Shown: positions 33,965 through 45,605 of the stretch, one piece after another | Position numbering within the stretch: position 1 is the first letter of the stretch | How the letters are laid out: each line of letters opens with the position of its first letter | Assembly (NCBI RefSeq): GCF_932526225.1 | Contig: NC_064040.1 | Location: forward strand, 7,723,181-7,787,180 | Origin: Nematostella vectensis | Lineage: Eukaryota > Cnidaria > Anthozoa > Actiniaria > Edwardsiidae | Reading direction: 5' to 3' | DNA length: 64,000 bases | The notes under the pieces: generated by a model | The model's database searches: none | Seen by the model: only the letters and a program-made list of their open reading frames with translations | What the model was told of the DNA's origin: nothing | Program-made: the position numbers and the translations under genes

Positions 33965-36146
33965 ATGTCTATCATTTTGTCAATGATTATTTTGGGAGTG
34001 GTAATGAGAGGGGGTCACGCAACACCAGGAACCGATACGAAGCTTTCTAAGGTAAGTCCCGTATGGTACTATAGTGCATGTCACGCAACACCAGGAACCG
34101 ATACGAAGCTTTCTAAGGTAAGTCCCGTATGATACTATAGTGCATGTCACGCAACACCAGGAACCGATACGAAGCTTTCTAAGGTAAGTCCCGTATGGTA
34201 CTATAGTGCATGTCACGCAACACCAGGAACCGATACGAAGCTTTGAAAGGTAAGTTTTCCTATCATGTTTTGTTTTGTGTTTTTACTATTATTATTTTTT
34301 GTCATTCATTGCGTTGTACCACCATTGTGTTAGTTACATCTAATCACATTGCTATTGCGATACACTATGTCACGTTTTCTTCCAGCATGGTTTTGGTCCC
34401 TTGACCTTCATTGCCCAAGCTCCAGGCCCTCGCGGCCCTCCAGGATCTCCCGGCACCCCTGCTCACGTGAACTGGAAGCAGTGCGTATGGACCAACATCA
34501 ACGAGGGAAAGGACGTAGGCTTGATCAAGGTACAACTTCTTATAAACTAGGCATAACTTAAGCGCCTGTCTTATTCCTATGGCTTGCAAGCAAAGCAATC
34601 GAAGACTATATAATCCCCATCTTTTGAATGGACACCTTCCAGACTGCCAAAAATCGGAATTCCCGGCCCCCCTAAGCTATAAGAAAGTGCGTCAATTGAG
34701 TTTAAAGTGCGCCATTGTATTACAAAGTCCATTAGCTATAACAATGTGCGTCAATTTTAAGCATCAATTGCGTATACTATTATGCAAAGCCGTCCAAATT
34801 TATTGCAAAATGCGTCAACTATCACAAGGTCAACTCTTACCGGGATAACCAGAAGCTGGTCAATGTGTTGTCTATTATATGTAACACCGAGTATAGTGAG
34901 TTTGTCAGGTTGTCCGACCTTCCCACCCTCACGGAAGTTAGGTCCACCCTCTGTAGGGATTTGAGAGCCAACGCGAAATCAAAGGGGATTAAACCTATAA
35001 TCTCCATTCTTAGCATCTACTAATTCGCACATGGGTATGACCTTTGCTCTACACATGTACACCCTTAAGGCAAATTATCATCATCATCATTATCATTATG
35101 ATCATATTGTGGGTATAGCATCCGTAATATGGCACATGTATTCCCTTGAGGCCAGTTTATAATACAGACTGCTTCAAAGACTTCATTACCAATAGATTTC
35201 CGCTTTAATGTATATTTCCCTTGTAGTACTTGTTGCTTACCCAACTATAGGTATTGCTTACAAAAGTTGCGAATAAACCATAAAAAAATATATATATATA
35301 AATAAAACCTCATGCATACAGGTTTATGACATCATCTTTTCTCCAGGAGTGTGCGTTTAACAAGCACAGTGACAGCACAGCTTTGCGTGTAGCTTTTGAT
35401 GGAGATTATCGAGTCGCAACATGCGTGGGTGCCACATGCTGCAAGCGCTGGTACTTCACGTTTAACCACCATGAGTGTAAACATCCAGCCCCCATTGACG
35501 CAGTACAACATCACGCCGCCGACATATCTGGTCACAACGTCCATGAACATCGCCATGTCGAGGGCTATTGTCAGGGGATCGCAAAGGTATATTCATGTGG
35601 CAACTTCTCGCCCTCCAGTATTTTGATTGAGAATTTAATCTATCCTCTCTGTTGTGTTATACGCGTCGCTGGAAACATCTTTTTGCCCGAAAACACGGGC
35701 CGCGTTTTAACATGGCCTTATTATTATTATTATTATGTTTCGTGGAACATGCCGTGTTAACAAAAAAAGACTTCTCTCAAATGACGTCGCAGAACGATCT
35801 GTGAAACTTACTCGAAAAAGGTAGCGCAGTTACTGTGCTAATTTTTGTTGTTGTTGCAACCTTCCTAAATCCACATAAACTTGTTGGAATTAGTAAGGAA
35901 AGAAAATACAAAAAAATGGTTTAGAAGAAGCAAACCTTCTTTACTCCACAAGCACCCCTTCTTCTGATTGAGGAGACCATTGAACATGTCTTTTCCATGT
36001 TATTTTTATTAAAGGGTCAAGTGCGCGTTGGTTTCTGGGTAGACTCATGCAAGTTCAGCCCTCATGATGGCCCAGCGGACGCGTACACGGGCTGGATGTC
36101 CTCCACGAGAATCGTGATTGAAGAGGTGCCCGGACCACAAGCGTAA
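33965..36146 (+). CDS. Secreted CTHRC1-like protein with short collagen stretch (4 exons)
   Basis: Extracellular protein of the collagen-triple-helix-repeat-containing-1 type. Exons 33965-34051, 34386-34529, 35347-35586 and 36015-36146 join in phase to 200 aa. A signal peptide (about 1-19, ending GGHA) is followed by a very short collagen run (PGPRGPPGSPGTP), then the CTHRC1 core. The core has VNWKQCVWTNINEGKDVGLI, ECAFNKHSDSTALRVAF, CCKRWYFTFNHHEC, VEGYCQGI, VGFWVDSC, and a final GWMSSTRIVIEEVPGPQA. The cysteine pattern suits a secreted, disulfide-bonded fold. The family is linked to Wnt/planar-polarity signalling in vertebrates; a role here is unknown. Exon 1's end and its donor are tandemly repeated downstream, so alternative first-exon ends are possible. 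Confidence 0.88.
34014..34252. repeat. 66 bp tandem repeat of exon 1 end plus splice donor, about 3.6 copies
   Basis: GTCACGCAACACCAGGAACC starts at 34014, 34080, 34146 and 34212. Each copy ends in AAGCTTTCTAAGGTAAGT, or a variant of it in the last copy. The first copy is the coding end of exon 1 of the CTHRC1-like gene; the others lie in intron 1, each preserving a strong donor. The opposite strand gives a repetitive frame that is an artefact. Confidence 0.95.
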
Positions 36147-36316
36147 GACGAGCAGTCCTTAATAAACATTCTAGAACAAGCACTTGATTGAAAGAGTTAG
36201 TTGCCGCGTGAGACACGTCACGTTGTGTATCGCATTTCAGTTGGTCAAAAATTAAACTGGGCTTTTCTGCTTATAAATTATTTTCTTCAGTTTTTATTTT
36301 GCGATGGGGTTTCTTC

Positions 36317-36465
36317 CAGTAGCGCACCTAGGATTTGCTCAGTGAGGTATCATATATGGAAAAGGATACCATACGACCCTTCAATAAGAAATAACCTACT
36401 TCAAAGGAAAGTGGGTGTTCGCGCCTGCTACCCCCCCCCCCTCCCCCCTCTGGTGTACGCGTCTG
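36317..36465. mobile_element. Miniature transposon of the 7328-7485 family
   Basis: Ends CAGTAGCGCACCTAGG and GTGTACGCGTCTG, flanked by TCTTC and TCTTT. The body shares GTATCATATATGGAAAAGG-like sequence and the CCTTCAATAAGAAATAACC core with the other copies. Confidence 0.55.
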
Positions 36466-36496
36466 TCTTTAATGCCAGACTCAAATACTTAATACC

Positions 36497-36687
36497 CAGG
36501 CCCATAGCCAGGGAAATTCGTGGGGTTTTGGTGGAACGCCCTTCCCCCCCCCCCCCCGCCCCCATACACACACACCCTCGACTGGAAGGTCCGCTCTAAC
36601 AATGAAAAATTAAGCTAGGGCGAGCTACCTAAATGGGTAAACGAACCCCCCCCCCCCCCTCCGCTCAAAATCCCTGCCATGGGCCTG
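36497..36687. mobile_element. Miniature transposon, CAGGCCC...GGGCCTG ends, 5 bp target duplication
   Basis: Left CAGGCCCATAGCCAGGG and right CCCTGCCATGGGCCTG are inverted copies. ATACC flanks both sides (36492-36496 and 36688-36692). The ends match the element at 3644-3958. Confidence 0.7.
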
Positions 36688-37224
36688 ATACCTATTTATC
36701 AAAAGCAATGCAAATGTTACACTGAAACAAACGAGAACGCGAAAGAAACGGAAACGCGACACGGATAAGTTAACAGATAGATGAAAAAAAAATGTTAGTA
36801 AGAGAATGTGGCCCAAGCATTGTCACCAGTTTACTTCCGGAGGACGGACGAAAACCTCAACCGTTAAAAGACGAAAGAATCTATTAAAATCCGAGATATT
36901 TAACAGGCCATCTGCTCTTAATTATCATTCACTCCTCAAAGAAATCCTATAGGACACGCCATAGCCGTAGATAATATTGGGAGGGGGGGAGGAGGGCACG
37001 ATATACACAATGGGGGGCACAGCCACGCCCCTACTGATTAATTCCTTATGATTTTTTAAAAATATTGCGGGGGCACGTGCCCTCAGCGCCCCACCCCCTT
37101 TATTGTTCTTGCACACTGCTTTCAATATTTTGAAATATTTTCGCGTTCTCAATACCAACGGAGATTGTTACGCTCTCGGCCGGAAGTAAACTGGTAACAA
37201 TGCGGCTTTTTTAAATAATGATTC

Positions 37225-37439
37225 TAGCCGGCGCAGCAAGCGTTCCCGTGTGTTTTGAGCGCAAAGAAACCCAGAAACCGACAAGAAGTTTGATGAGCGA
37301 GGTTTTAACCGCGCGAAAAATGGGGCGAGCGCAACGTGCGGCCAAAATGAGGCATTTCGAACTTCTCGCCGGTTATTTCCTCTGTTTTTTCTGGGTTTCC
37401 TTTCGCTCAAAAGATACGGGAACGCTTGCTACGCAGGCT
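37225..37439. mobile_element. Foldback element with about 52 bp inverted repeats and about 10 bp target duplication
   Basis: The left arm has GCAAGCGTTCCCGTGTGTTT and AAAGAAACCCAGAAA. The right arm has TTTCTGGGTTTCCTTTCGC and GGGAACGCTTGCTACGCAGG; about 85% of positions match over 52 bp. Flanks ATAATGATTC (37215-37224) and ATAATGACTC (37440-37449) differ at one base. A 9-10 bp duplication fits a Mutator-like (MULE) origin. Confidence 0.65.
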
Positions 37440-37449
37440 ATAATGACTC

Positions 37450-39334
37450 AAAAAAATTAGTTTCAGTTTCAGTTTGATCTTTGTTTATCGAGGGTGACAT
37501 ATTTAACCGAAACAGTTTTCTAACATATACCTCGGTTAGTAAGCACTGTCACTGGGGGTGGTCACTGCCAGAGGGTTTATTGCGTCCCCAGTGGTTCTTA
37601 AATAATTTTGATTGGATACACTTTTGTGCCCTTGATCTTTATGAAAACATTTCTGGTATTTTTAGCGTAAAGGGAAATGTTTATATATGTGCTCTGTTTC
37701 CTTTTTTGGCCTTATAAGTTTTCTGTGTCGGGACTCCTCCCATAATGCCTTGCGGAATTTGCCATACCCCAGAATGCTTAGCGAGCAACCAATACCCAAA
37801 GGTCACCAAGGAACATCCAGACAAATCATTTCGTCGCAAAACGTGTTTTGTCACGTTTCGTAAAGTCATTGTGTTGTGATGCATGGGAATTATGCACCTA
37901 ATACAGAATTTACGTAGATCTGCTTTCTTTTGACTCAGAACTCGAGTTCTTCGCAAAGTATTTACAGTTTGTTTACCGGAAGTCGAATACAGGTACCTAA
38001 CCTATATTGTTCGTAAAATCTTATAAGATTATTGTACTGCTTATTTGTCTTTTTTGTTCTAAACTAAAAACTAGCCACTTTAGCGATATCTATATGCCAC
38101 TGGGTTTATTTAGTGGGCGTATATTAATAAATTATTTTATTATCTATGGTATTACTAGAAAGACAACATACAAGTTGTAGAAAATTCAGGTGTTGCACTT
38201 GCTGAGTTATAATAGCAAATTGGCTCGATGAAAAGAGTGGGGGCCATTCCTTATAGCATATAGCTATATCCTTATAGCATATAGCTATACAAATTGTATT
38301 TCTTATTTAGTGAGTTCTTTGCATCATATGCCCGCTACACTCAACACATTACAGTGGCTTGTGTGTGAAATATATATTGTACCCCCCTCCCCCACACACA
38401 TACCACCACACCCACCTCCACATTTTTATATTCAGTAAAACCACAGAGACTTGATATACATACTGAGCGTAGCTGAATATAACCTTTACTTAAATACAGA
38501 TCAGTTAGCATGGCAATTTTGTCCTATTCAATTTAAGTATGAACCTTCACTTTCGCTAGTTTAACACAGAGATAAACAACAAATACTAGTGTCGCTAGAA
38601 AATGACTATGTCGTCCAAAATTTTGACATTTGAGTCTAGGTTTTGCAGTATTTTAAAGTATTTGTTTTGTTCAACTGATTTTAACTGGCAGCTTTGCCTG
38701 TCAACAATGAGAGGGTTTCTCAAAATTTGTTTATATAAAGACAAGATTGGTTCCTGAACAATATGGAACTAGAAAACATTGTGAATTGAATAAAAACTTT
38801 CATTTCAACAATGACTCTCTTGCACAGTATTATATTAAAACCAGACTTAAATTTGAAAATGTGACCCAGCCTTTAATGGAGTTTGCTTTAATGACAGCCC
38901 AAAAAAGCCCCCCCCCCCCTAAATCTGCACCCAAAAAAACGTAGCCCCCTAAATATTTGCACCCCCCCAGTATTTAATGACCACTCTTTAAGGTTGTGTT
39001 GAATGCTAATGACTGCTATTGCAATTGTCATTTTTAATATTCTTAAATGACTATGGTGCATATGAATAGATAGATAGATTTCTTGAGTGGAGTGGATGGG
39101 CACCAACCTGAAAAAAGGGGGGAAGGGGGGGTCACCTGGATCCAGCACTAAACAAATGCAAATAGTGTGCTATTTAAGACAGCCACTTGTAATTGATTCA
39201 CTCAGATGAAAATTAATCTACAGCCCTATTCCAGTAACTTAGGAATCTTATCATACAGTATCACAGCATCACTGCAAAGAGGGACAGGACTAAGCCTTCC
39301 CAAAGTTTTTATTTGTATATTCATAATACCCACC
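37450..39334. other. Intergenic, no gene seen
   Basis: AT-rich sequence with C/G runs near 38910 and 39125 and a duplicated palindromic patch TATAGCATATAGCTATA near 38260-38290. No supportable exon or RNA gene. Confidence 0.5.
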
Positions 39335-40330
39335 CGGTGGCGGAGAAGATTTATTTTTCAGGTATATTATGTTAATATGGTTTTATCTGATAAATAAACT
39401 TCTCTCTGGGTCAAACAAACAAATTACAGTGTCAGTCTGTGTTCTTTATTCTATTATTCATATTTATTTAGCATGCGTATGGACAATATTGATGGGGATT
39501 TATTCAACATGCTAATTTGTTTTTCTAGACATGTTATGGGAAGTATACTGCGTTATCTGGTGTGTAGTCAGGATGGTTGTCAGTACAGATACCTCTAGTC
39601 ATTTAACAGGTCACATGGGAAAGTTTGGCACTCAGCGACCACCTGAACTAGATACCCCTGAGCTTTATGATGTTCCACATCCAAGGGAATTCTGGGAAGA
39701 GTACGTCAAGCCTAGGAGGCCTGTTCTGTTTCGAGGTGCTGCAAAGCATTCAAGGTAGGTCATGGTTTTGTGATATGTTTTTGGGGTTTATCAAATTTCT
39801 AAAACGAGGGAGTATTCCCTGTATGTTATCCTCTTATTTGAAGATGTTCAAGATGCTAGAGTCAATTTATAACAGGATTGGTCCAATGGAATATTGTTTT
39901 ATTTCATAGGCATTATCCTTGAAACCCAATTTATTTATTAAAACATATTATAGTAAAAAAGGATCTCACATTTTGTTTAGAATTGTAGAGATTATGTAAA
40001 TAATAATCATATGGAAGCTCTTTGGAGACCAGATGATTTTCTTTAATAGTCCTTTTTATTGTAATCAGTTTACTTTTGGTGAAGCGGTTACAGCGCTACT
40101 TTAGTATAACACATTTTACATGGGGCTGACACTGAATTCTTTGTTTGGCCGGGGGTTTGGTGGCAAAGAAGATTTATTTGTCAAGTATATTATGTTAACT
40201 ATGTTTTTTTATGATAAATAAACTTCTCTCTGGGCCAAACAAACAAATTACAGTGTCAGTCTTGTGTTCCTTATTCTAGTATTCATATTTAATTAGCATG
40301 TGTATGGACGATATTAATGGGGAATTATTA
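39335..40330. repeat. About 175 bp direct duplication around the JmjC gene 5' end
   Basis: 39340-39515, just upstream of the start codon, recurs at 40151-40330 in intron 1. Both copies contain GATAAATAAACTTCTCTCTG, CAAACAAACAAATTACAGTG and TTAGCATG(C/T)GTATGGAC. The copies differ by scattered substitutions and small indels. One copy therefore occupies the presumed promoter or 5' UTR and the other ends shortly before the exon 2 acceptor. Confidence 0.85.
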
Positions 40331-43300
40331 CTAAAATACCATTTCCAGAGTCTTCCATCATCCTTACTTAAATACTATTTCTAGAGCATTCCATCTTTAT
40401 TACCTAATAACTTTTCCAGAGCATTCCATCATTGGACGGAAGACTATCTGGCATCAGAATATGGTGATCTGGTGGTTAGACTTGAAGGTCGACATGAAGA
40501 TGGTCAGCGCCTCCCTGCAGGTGGTGAGGGAATCCTTGGACGAGACACCATGGGCCACTTCATTAGGAATTACCAAACAATGGATGCCTATGTTATCTCT
40601 CAAATACCCCAGCCTATGGAAAAAGATGTTAGTTTCCTACCATGCTTAAGGTAGAAGCTGCATATTTAATTAGAATCCCAGCAATGTTTGTATGAGCTCA
40701 CTTATCAACAATATACTGCCCCCCAGGCTTGCAGCTAGGCTCAGGGGTGGGTGCATAGGAGTTTATTTTTTCCTTGTTTCCCATAAATTGATGGATTTTA
40801 CAAAGAGGATTTTGGAGTGTCTTTATTGATAGTATATCAAAAGTACACTACTAAGATTGCAATACAAATTATACATTCTTTCTGCCTCAACTTCTAAAAA
40901 CTTATTATATTTATTTACTCCTGCCTTTTAAACAAATACTTTGACTGTAAAGTTTAACATAGTTCATTGTTTTTTTTCCAGATGTGGTTCATTTCTAGAC
41001 AGTGTCCAGGAAGTGCACTTGTTTATGTCTGCCGGCGGTGGCAAGACCATGATTCACAGGGATCCCTACAGTACAATTCACTGCGTATTCAATGGAACCA
41101 AAGACTGGTGGTTGCTTGGTCAAAATCAGACACACCTCGTGTACGAGTCAGAGGAATCCAGTAAAGAACTTGGAGGGTTTTCAATAGTTGATGTCAATGC
41201 CGTGGACCTGGAGAAATTTCCCTCTATAAGTGATGTGAAGTATTCAAGGATTACTATGAACAAAGGAGACTGCATCTTTGTTCCTGGAGGTAATTCAAAA
41301 AACACACTATTAGCAGTAAGTTTTACAAATTCTTATGTTATTCTTGTGTAATTCTACGATCATTTATGGGTAACAACACATATGTTAATGACTTTAATGA
41401 AACTATGAGTGGCTTATAATTTCTACTGTAAGATTTTGATTTCTCATTTCAATTTCAAAAGCAGGCTTTAATTGGGTATGTGGCTGTTTCCTTGTTTTTG
41501 TGTGAACTGTACAGAGGAATCAGCTTCAACAGTCGTTTTTACAAGTACTTTATAGAAAGGATTCCATCTGTGGGTAAAAGTGATAAGGATGCTCTTGGAA
41601 AATTTAAAAAAATTCCCCTAAAAATACCTGCACACCAAAAATACTCTAACAATTCCCCCAGAAGTATACATTACCCCTAAAAGCATTATTCCTAATAGAA
41701 AAGCCTATTTTCTCTCAGATACTCAGGTATTTTCTCTCAAAATACCTGAGGCCCGATTTTGACCCCTGAAAATATGAGCATCCCTATCAGGTCGACTTGG
41801 GACGCGCTCCCCCCCCCCCTGGGATTCCATCTGTTAAAAATCAATTTCCTCTTTGTTCAGGAATCTGGCATCATGTGCGTTCCAATGGCTACATGAACAC
41901 TGCTGTATCCATATGGTTTTCACGCCTCTACGAGTTTAGCGACATGGGCTGTGACAAGGCAGATATAAAATTCACACCCATGGACAAGGTGCCTGTTCTC
42001 TGGCGCTTCTCTGGTCATGGAGTCATACCACACGGCCACATGGACTTGCACTTTATCAGGAAATTATTCCTGACTTCTGCGGACAGCGAAGGGAAGATTA
42101 TCCTTCATCCATTTGTTGAGCACTTTTTCTCTACGACAGCGAAGACCAAGAAGGATATATTGGACAAGGATTTGAAAGAGAGAGGAAGGAAGCTCATGCA
42201 GTATTTGGACCCTGATAATAAAGGATATATCTTGAAGGAAGAGATAGAGGCTTTTTCTATTGAAAAGATGAAAGAAGTGCTCCTGTTCTTTGACCCTATT
42301 GATGTCAGCAATATGGAGGATTTTGAGTATAGTCACATCAATGCGGAGGATATCATGTAAGTGTAGTACATAATAATGTTCTGAATCTACCCTTTAGGGG
42401 CAGCTTTTGTGCTTGTATAGATATAACATTCCCTTCGAAAAAAGAGGGAAGGTTTTTGTGTGAGTGTCTCGTTGTGTGTAACGGAATCCCTGTTTTTTTA
42501 TGCGCACTCGCCGACTCCAAAGCTATGGTGCTTTTACATGTCTTGGAGTTCTTTGCGTTACAGGGCCTTGATTTTTTTTTCATTTTTAAGGTATTCCTTG
42601 GAGATGTGTCTACACAGCGATGGTCATTTTGATGAGACGACATTTATCAACAACTATACAGAGGTATGTTGTTCTATTCTTCGAACTCTAAACAATCACT
42701 TAATGGAACTATGTGTTCTTTTGAATTTTGTGGATTGATATACTCCAATGTAACAATTCTCTCCTTTGTTTTTTAGGAACTTGGGGGTACCGTAGGAAAG
42801 GCACGCGAGGTAGGTTTGACTACGGCCATCACGACACAGTGATAGCAGAATCAAACAATCAAGACACAGTCAGAACGCAGTCACAGCGATGTTTTAGTAC
42901 TATCATCGCACAGTCAATGCCTAATTAGGGAATGATTCCTATGTCCAATGACCGTACTAACCGCGCAGTGACATTACCGTGAACGTGGTGTAACCAGTCG
43001 TGATATTTCCGTGACCGTGCTATAGCCGTGAAGTGACATTCCATGGCCATGCTGAAACCGTGTCGTGACATCTCCGTGACCGTGCTGAAACCGTGTCGTT
43101 ACATTTCCGTGACCGTGCTAAAACCCTGTCATGACATCACTGTGACCCTCTCTTTACCTTCTAACCGTTAAGTCACACTTTTCCCTAATTTCTTCAGATT
43201 ATCTTCAATATAAACCCAGGGAACGTGTCGAGCCTTAGCCGAGAGGAGCTGGGAAAGAGGGCACCCGTTGCGCTGCACAAGTACCTAAAATCACTGAAGC

Positions 43301-43365
43301 ACGACCCCTCCTTTGAGCACAAGATGCTCGACCACCTGAGACGACATTGGCGGGACGAACTTTAG
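39531..43365 (+). CDS. ER-type JmjC/cupin-8 2-oxoglutarate oxygenase with EF-hand and RDEL tail (7 exons)
   Basis: Predicted Fe(II)/2-oxoglutarate-dependent hydroxylase. Exons 39531-39754, 40420-40650, 40982-41289, 41861-42356, 42591-42663, 42777-42809 and 43198-43365 join to 510 aa. The hydrophobic N-terminus (WEVYCVIWCVVRMVV) looks like a signal peptide or anchor. The cupin/JmjC part begins with PREFWEEYVKPRRPVLFRGA. The iron-binding HxD is His177-Asp179 (MIHRDPYSTIHCVF); a distal histidine lies in GIWHHVRSNG (258-259). A canonical 12-residue EF-hand loop follows (371-382, DPDNKGYILKEE). The last four residues are RDEL, a KDEL-like retrieval signal. Together this places the enzyme in the ER lumen. 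It belongs to the JmjC-only hydroxylase group; the substrate is unknown and the nearest vertebrate member cannot be named safely. Confidence 0.88.
40331..40440. repeat. Three tandem copies of an exon 2 splice acceptor
   Basis: ATTTCCAGAG-TCTTCCATC, ATTTCTAGAGCATTCCATC and TTTTCCAGAGCATTCCATC occur with acceptor AG at 40347, 40383 and 40418, a spacing of about 35 bp. The last is the real acceptor of JmjC exon 2; the upstream two are intronic copies. Confidence 0.85.
42945..43145. repeat. About 30 bp degenerate repeat in JmjC intron 6
   Basis: Units of the type CCGTGACCGTGCTGAAACC followed by GTGTCGTGACAT repeat about six times with substitutions. Intronic; no function seen. Confidence 0.75.
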
Positions 43366-45133
43366 CCACGATCAGTACTCGGAATAACGAATCCTTCTCC
43401 CTGGCGTTCATACCGGGTTTTCTGTCTTTTAGATAATCCGTGAGAAAGCGTGGGATCTGGGACGAGCTTTGCTTTGGTTTGATGTTATCTTTAACCCACA
43501 CCAGGAAAAACCGACCCGAACGCGAGGGATTAGGTTTGAAGTAATTGTCACTTATGTCGGGAATTTTGCTTGTGTGGGAATATAGAAAGATCAGGTTGAG
43601 GAAACCAGCGAGACTCTCTTGAGTTTTTCGGTCAAGTAAATGTATCACAGGGATCCAAATTAAGCAAAATTCTTGATAGTTAGTTTGTCTTCCCAAGCGT
43701 CAATAGGCCTGTCATTGGGAGGGAGATATCAAGGGGTATATCCCATGATATATGAACTTTATGCCTTGCGGCCTTGGAAATATAAAAATATAATATATAA
43801 AATTCTTCAGCACAAATCGCTATTTTCAAAATGATAACCAGGCTTCTTGTTCCTTATTAATAATTTTCCATTATCGCTTACTCCAAGAAATCTCCCGGAA
43901 AAAACCCGGGCTCTTTCTCTTTAAGCTAAGTGCGTGCGTCATCGAGATATTTAATTATTTAAATAAACACAATTAATTTATCAACTTTTCCTTTGTTGGG
44001 ATTTTGTTTAAATTCAGTTCCTCATACTCGACTATTTCAACCCGTTTATCAACATCTAAATCAACGCAAACTATAACACTTCATAAATTGCATCTAAATT
44101 ATTCCCCTCTGTTTTGCAGACAAGACGACATTTAAAGGCCTGGGAGCCTTGTAGGTATATATAATTTAACAATTTTACATCGAGTAGCCAAGCAACGTTT
44201 TACGGGGACACGAAAGGAACGCGTAACAATAGGGAAACTCGACGATCAACAACCATAGAATACATGATACCATTATCATAAATACATGCCGCCGTACATT
44301 ATGTATGACAAATGGCGTAGACTGAATCTGCAGAAGAAAACCTCGACCTAAACAACCATTGTCTTGCATTAGTCTCCATCATCACAGGGATAAGCGGTTG
44401 AAGCCTTGGATTCGCGGCTGTTTGGAAGGTACATTTGATGCTTAGCGTGCAATGGAATTCTGTTAACTCGAACCCTAAAGGGAGATGACAAGCAATGACC
44501 GAGTAAAATAAACTCAGGGAATAAGAATTTACAGGGAATTCCCAATGACTCGCACCCTTGATAACTTTGACATCCGATTTGCTCGAAACACCTCGAAAAT
44601 ACTGGTCTTTATATTTCTACCACGAACTAGATCTACCAATCCAACGGTATTTCCTTGTCAGGGTTTCACTGTATTATAATTTTTTTGGTATAGTGCATCT
44701 TTATTTTATTGGTAAAGATGTCCTTTACTTATCACTACAGTGTAAGGCTTGACTTAATGTAACGACTTCTCGATTTAAAATTCGTTCTCATATAATTGGT
44801 ACCTCAAGAAAATTTTGCCTAGATTGGCTTTAAAATGTCAATTTTATTCAAACTTATAATATATATACCACGACCAGATATCTTTATAATATTTTACCCA
44901 GGAATGGTTTTACGATACAGGGGCAGGGAACACGCGAAGGGAAACCTGTTTATTCATACTTCCAAAAGGAACAAAAAATAAGATTAGAATATTATATTTC
45001 TACTTTAGTCAGCACAGATAGTTTGGTTTGCAGCATAAACGACCCTGTCCTTATAGACTTTGGAACTTGAAAAAACGGCTACAAAGTCAGAACGCGTTCA
45101 GGCGTTTCAACGTGCGTGCCGTCACCATCAGGG
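43366..45133. other. Intergenic, no gene seen
   Basis: Downstream of the JmjC gene. A 153-codon frame on the minus strand (43696-43235) overlaps the last exon and has no family features. AT-rich, with no recognisable RNA gene. Confidence 0.45.
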
Positions 45134-45290
45134 ACGTACCATCAGGGGCGTAGTCAGGGGGGTGGCCTAGGGCCCCCCTTCTAGTGTATGAGATATTCTA
45201 GATGTATGAGAATATCTAAAATACAGGAGAAAATGCCTTTTTTGGGCCCCCTCCTATCCTGTTTAAAACACTGGCTACGCCGCTGACCAT
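45134..45290. mobile_element. Miniature transposon, CAGGGGCGTAG...CTACGCCGCTG ends
   Basis: The left end CAGGGGCGTAGTCAGGG and the right end CACTGGCTACGCCGCTG are inverted copies. ACCAT flanks both sides, consistent with a 5 bp duplication. It is the uninterrupted relative of the repeat at about 15050-15350 that carries the nested hAT-like insertion. Confidence 0.7.
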
Positions 45291-45605
45291 CGCTAAAACT
45301 CTATGCACTCTATAAATAGCTAAACAACCTTTTGGGAAAGCTGGGCTAATAAGTAAATGCGTGGCATTTAATTTATAAAACCTTTAAAAGAAAAAGTCGA
45401 CAACATAGCAGATTTATGTTTTTTAGAACGATATTTCGGCAGGCCAATACCTGCCTTCTTCAGGTTATAAATGAGTTACAATGGCATGTTATAGCTAGTA
45501 TATGTACAAAGTTCCTTGATGATTAACTAACAAAAGGTAAAAATAGTAATTGAGTAGAGTGACTTATGGAAGATGGTAAATAGGGTGGTGTGGATTACTA
45601 AGTAG

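Noticed and set aside
34365..34598. Minus-strand frame over CTHRC1-like exon 2
   Set aside because: Antisense of a clearly coding exon, no domain.
37168..37460. Two 80-codon frames, one per strand
   Set aside because: Produced by the foldback element at 37225-37439.
43235..43696. 153-codon minus-strand frame
   Set aside because: Overlaps the last JmjC exon in antisense and shows no family features.
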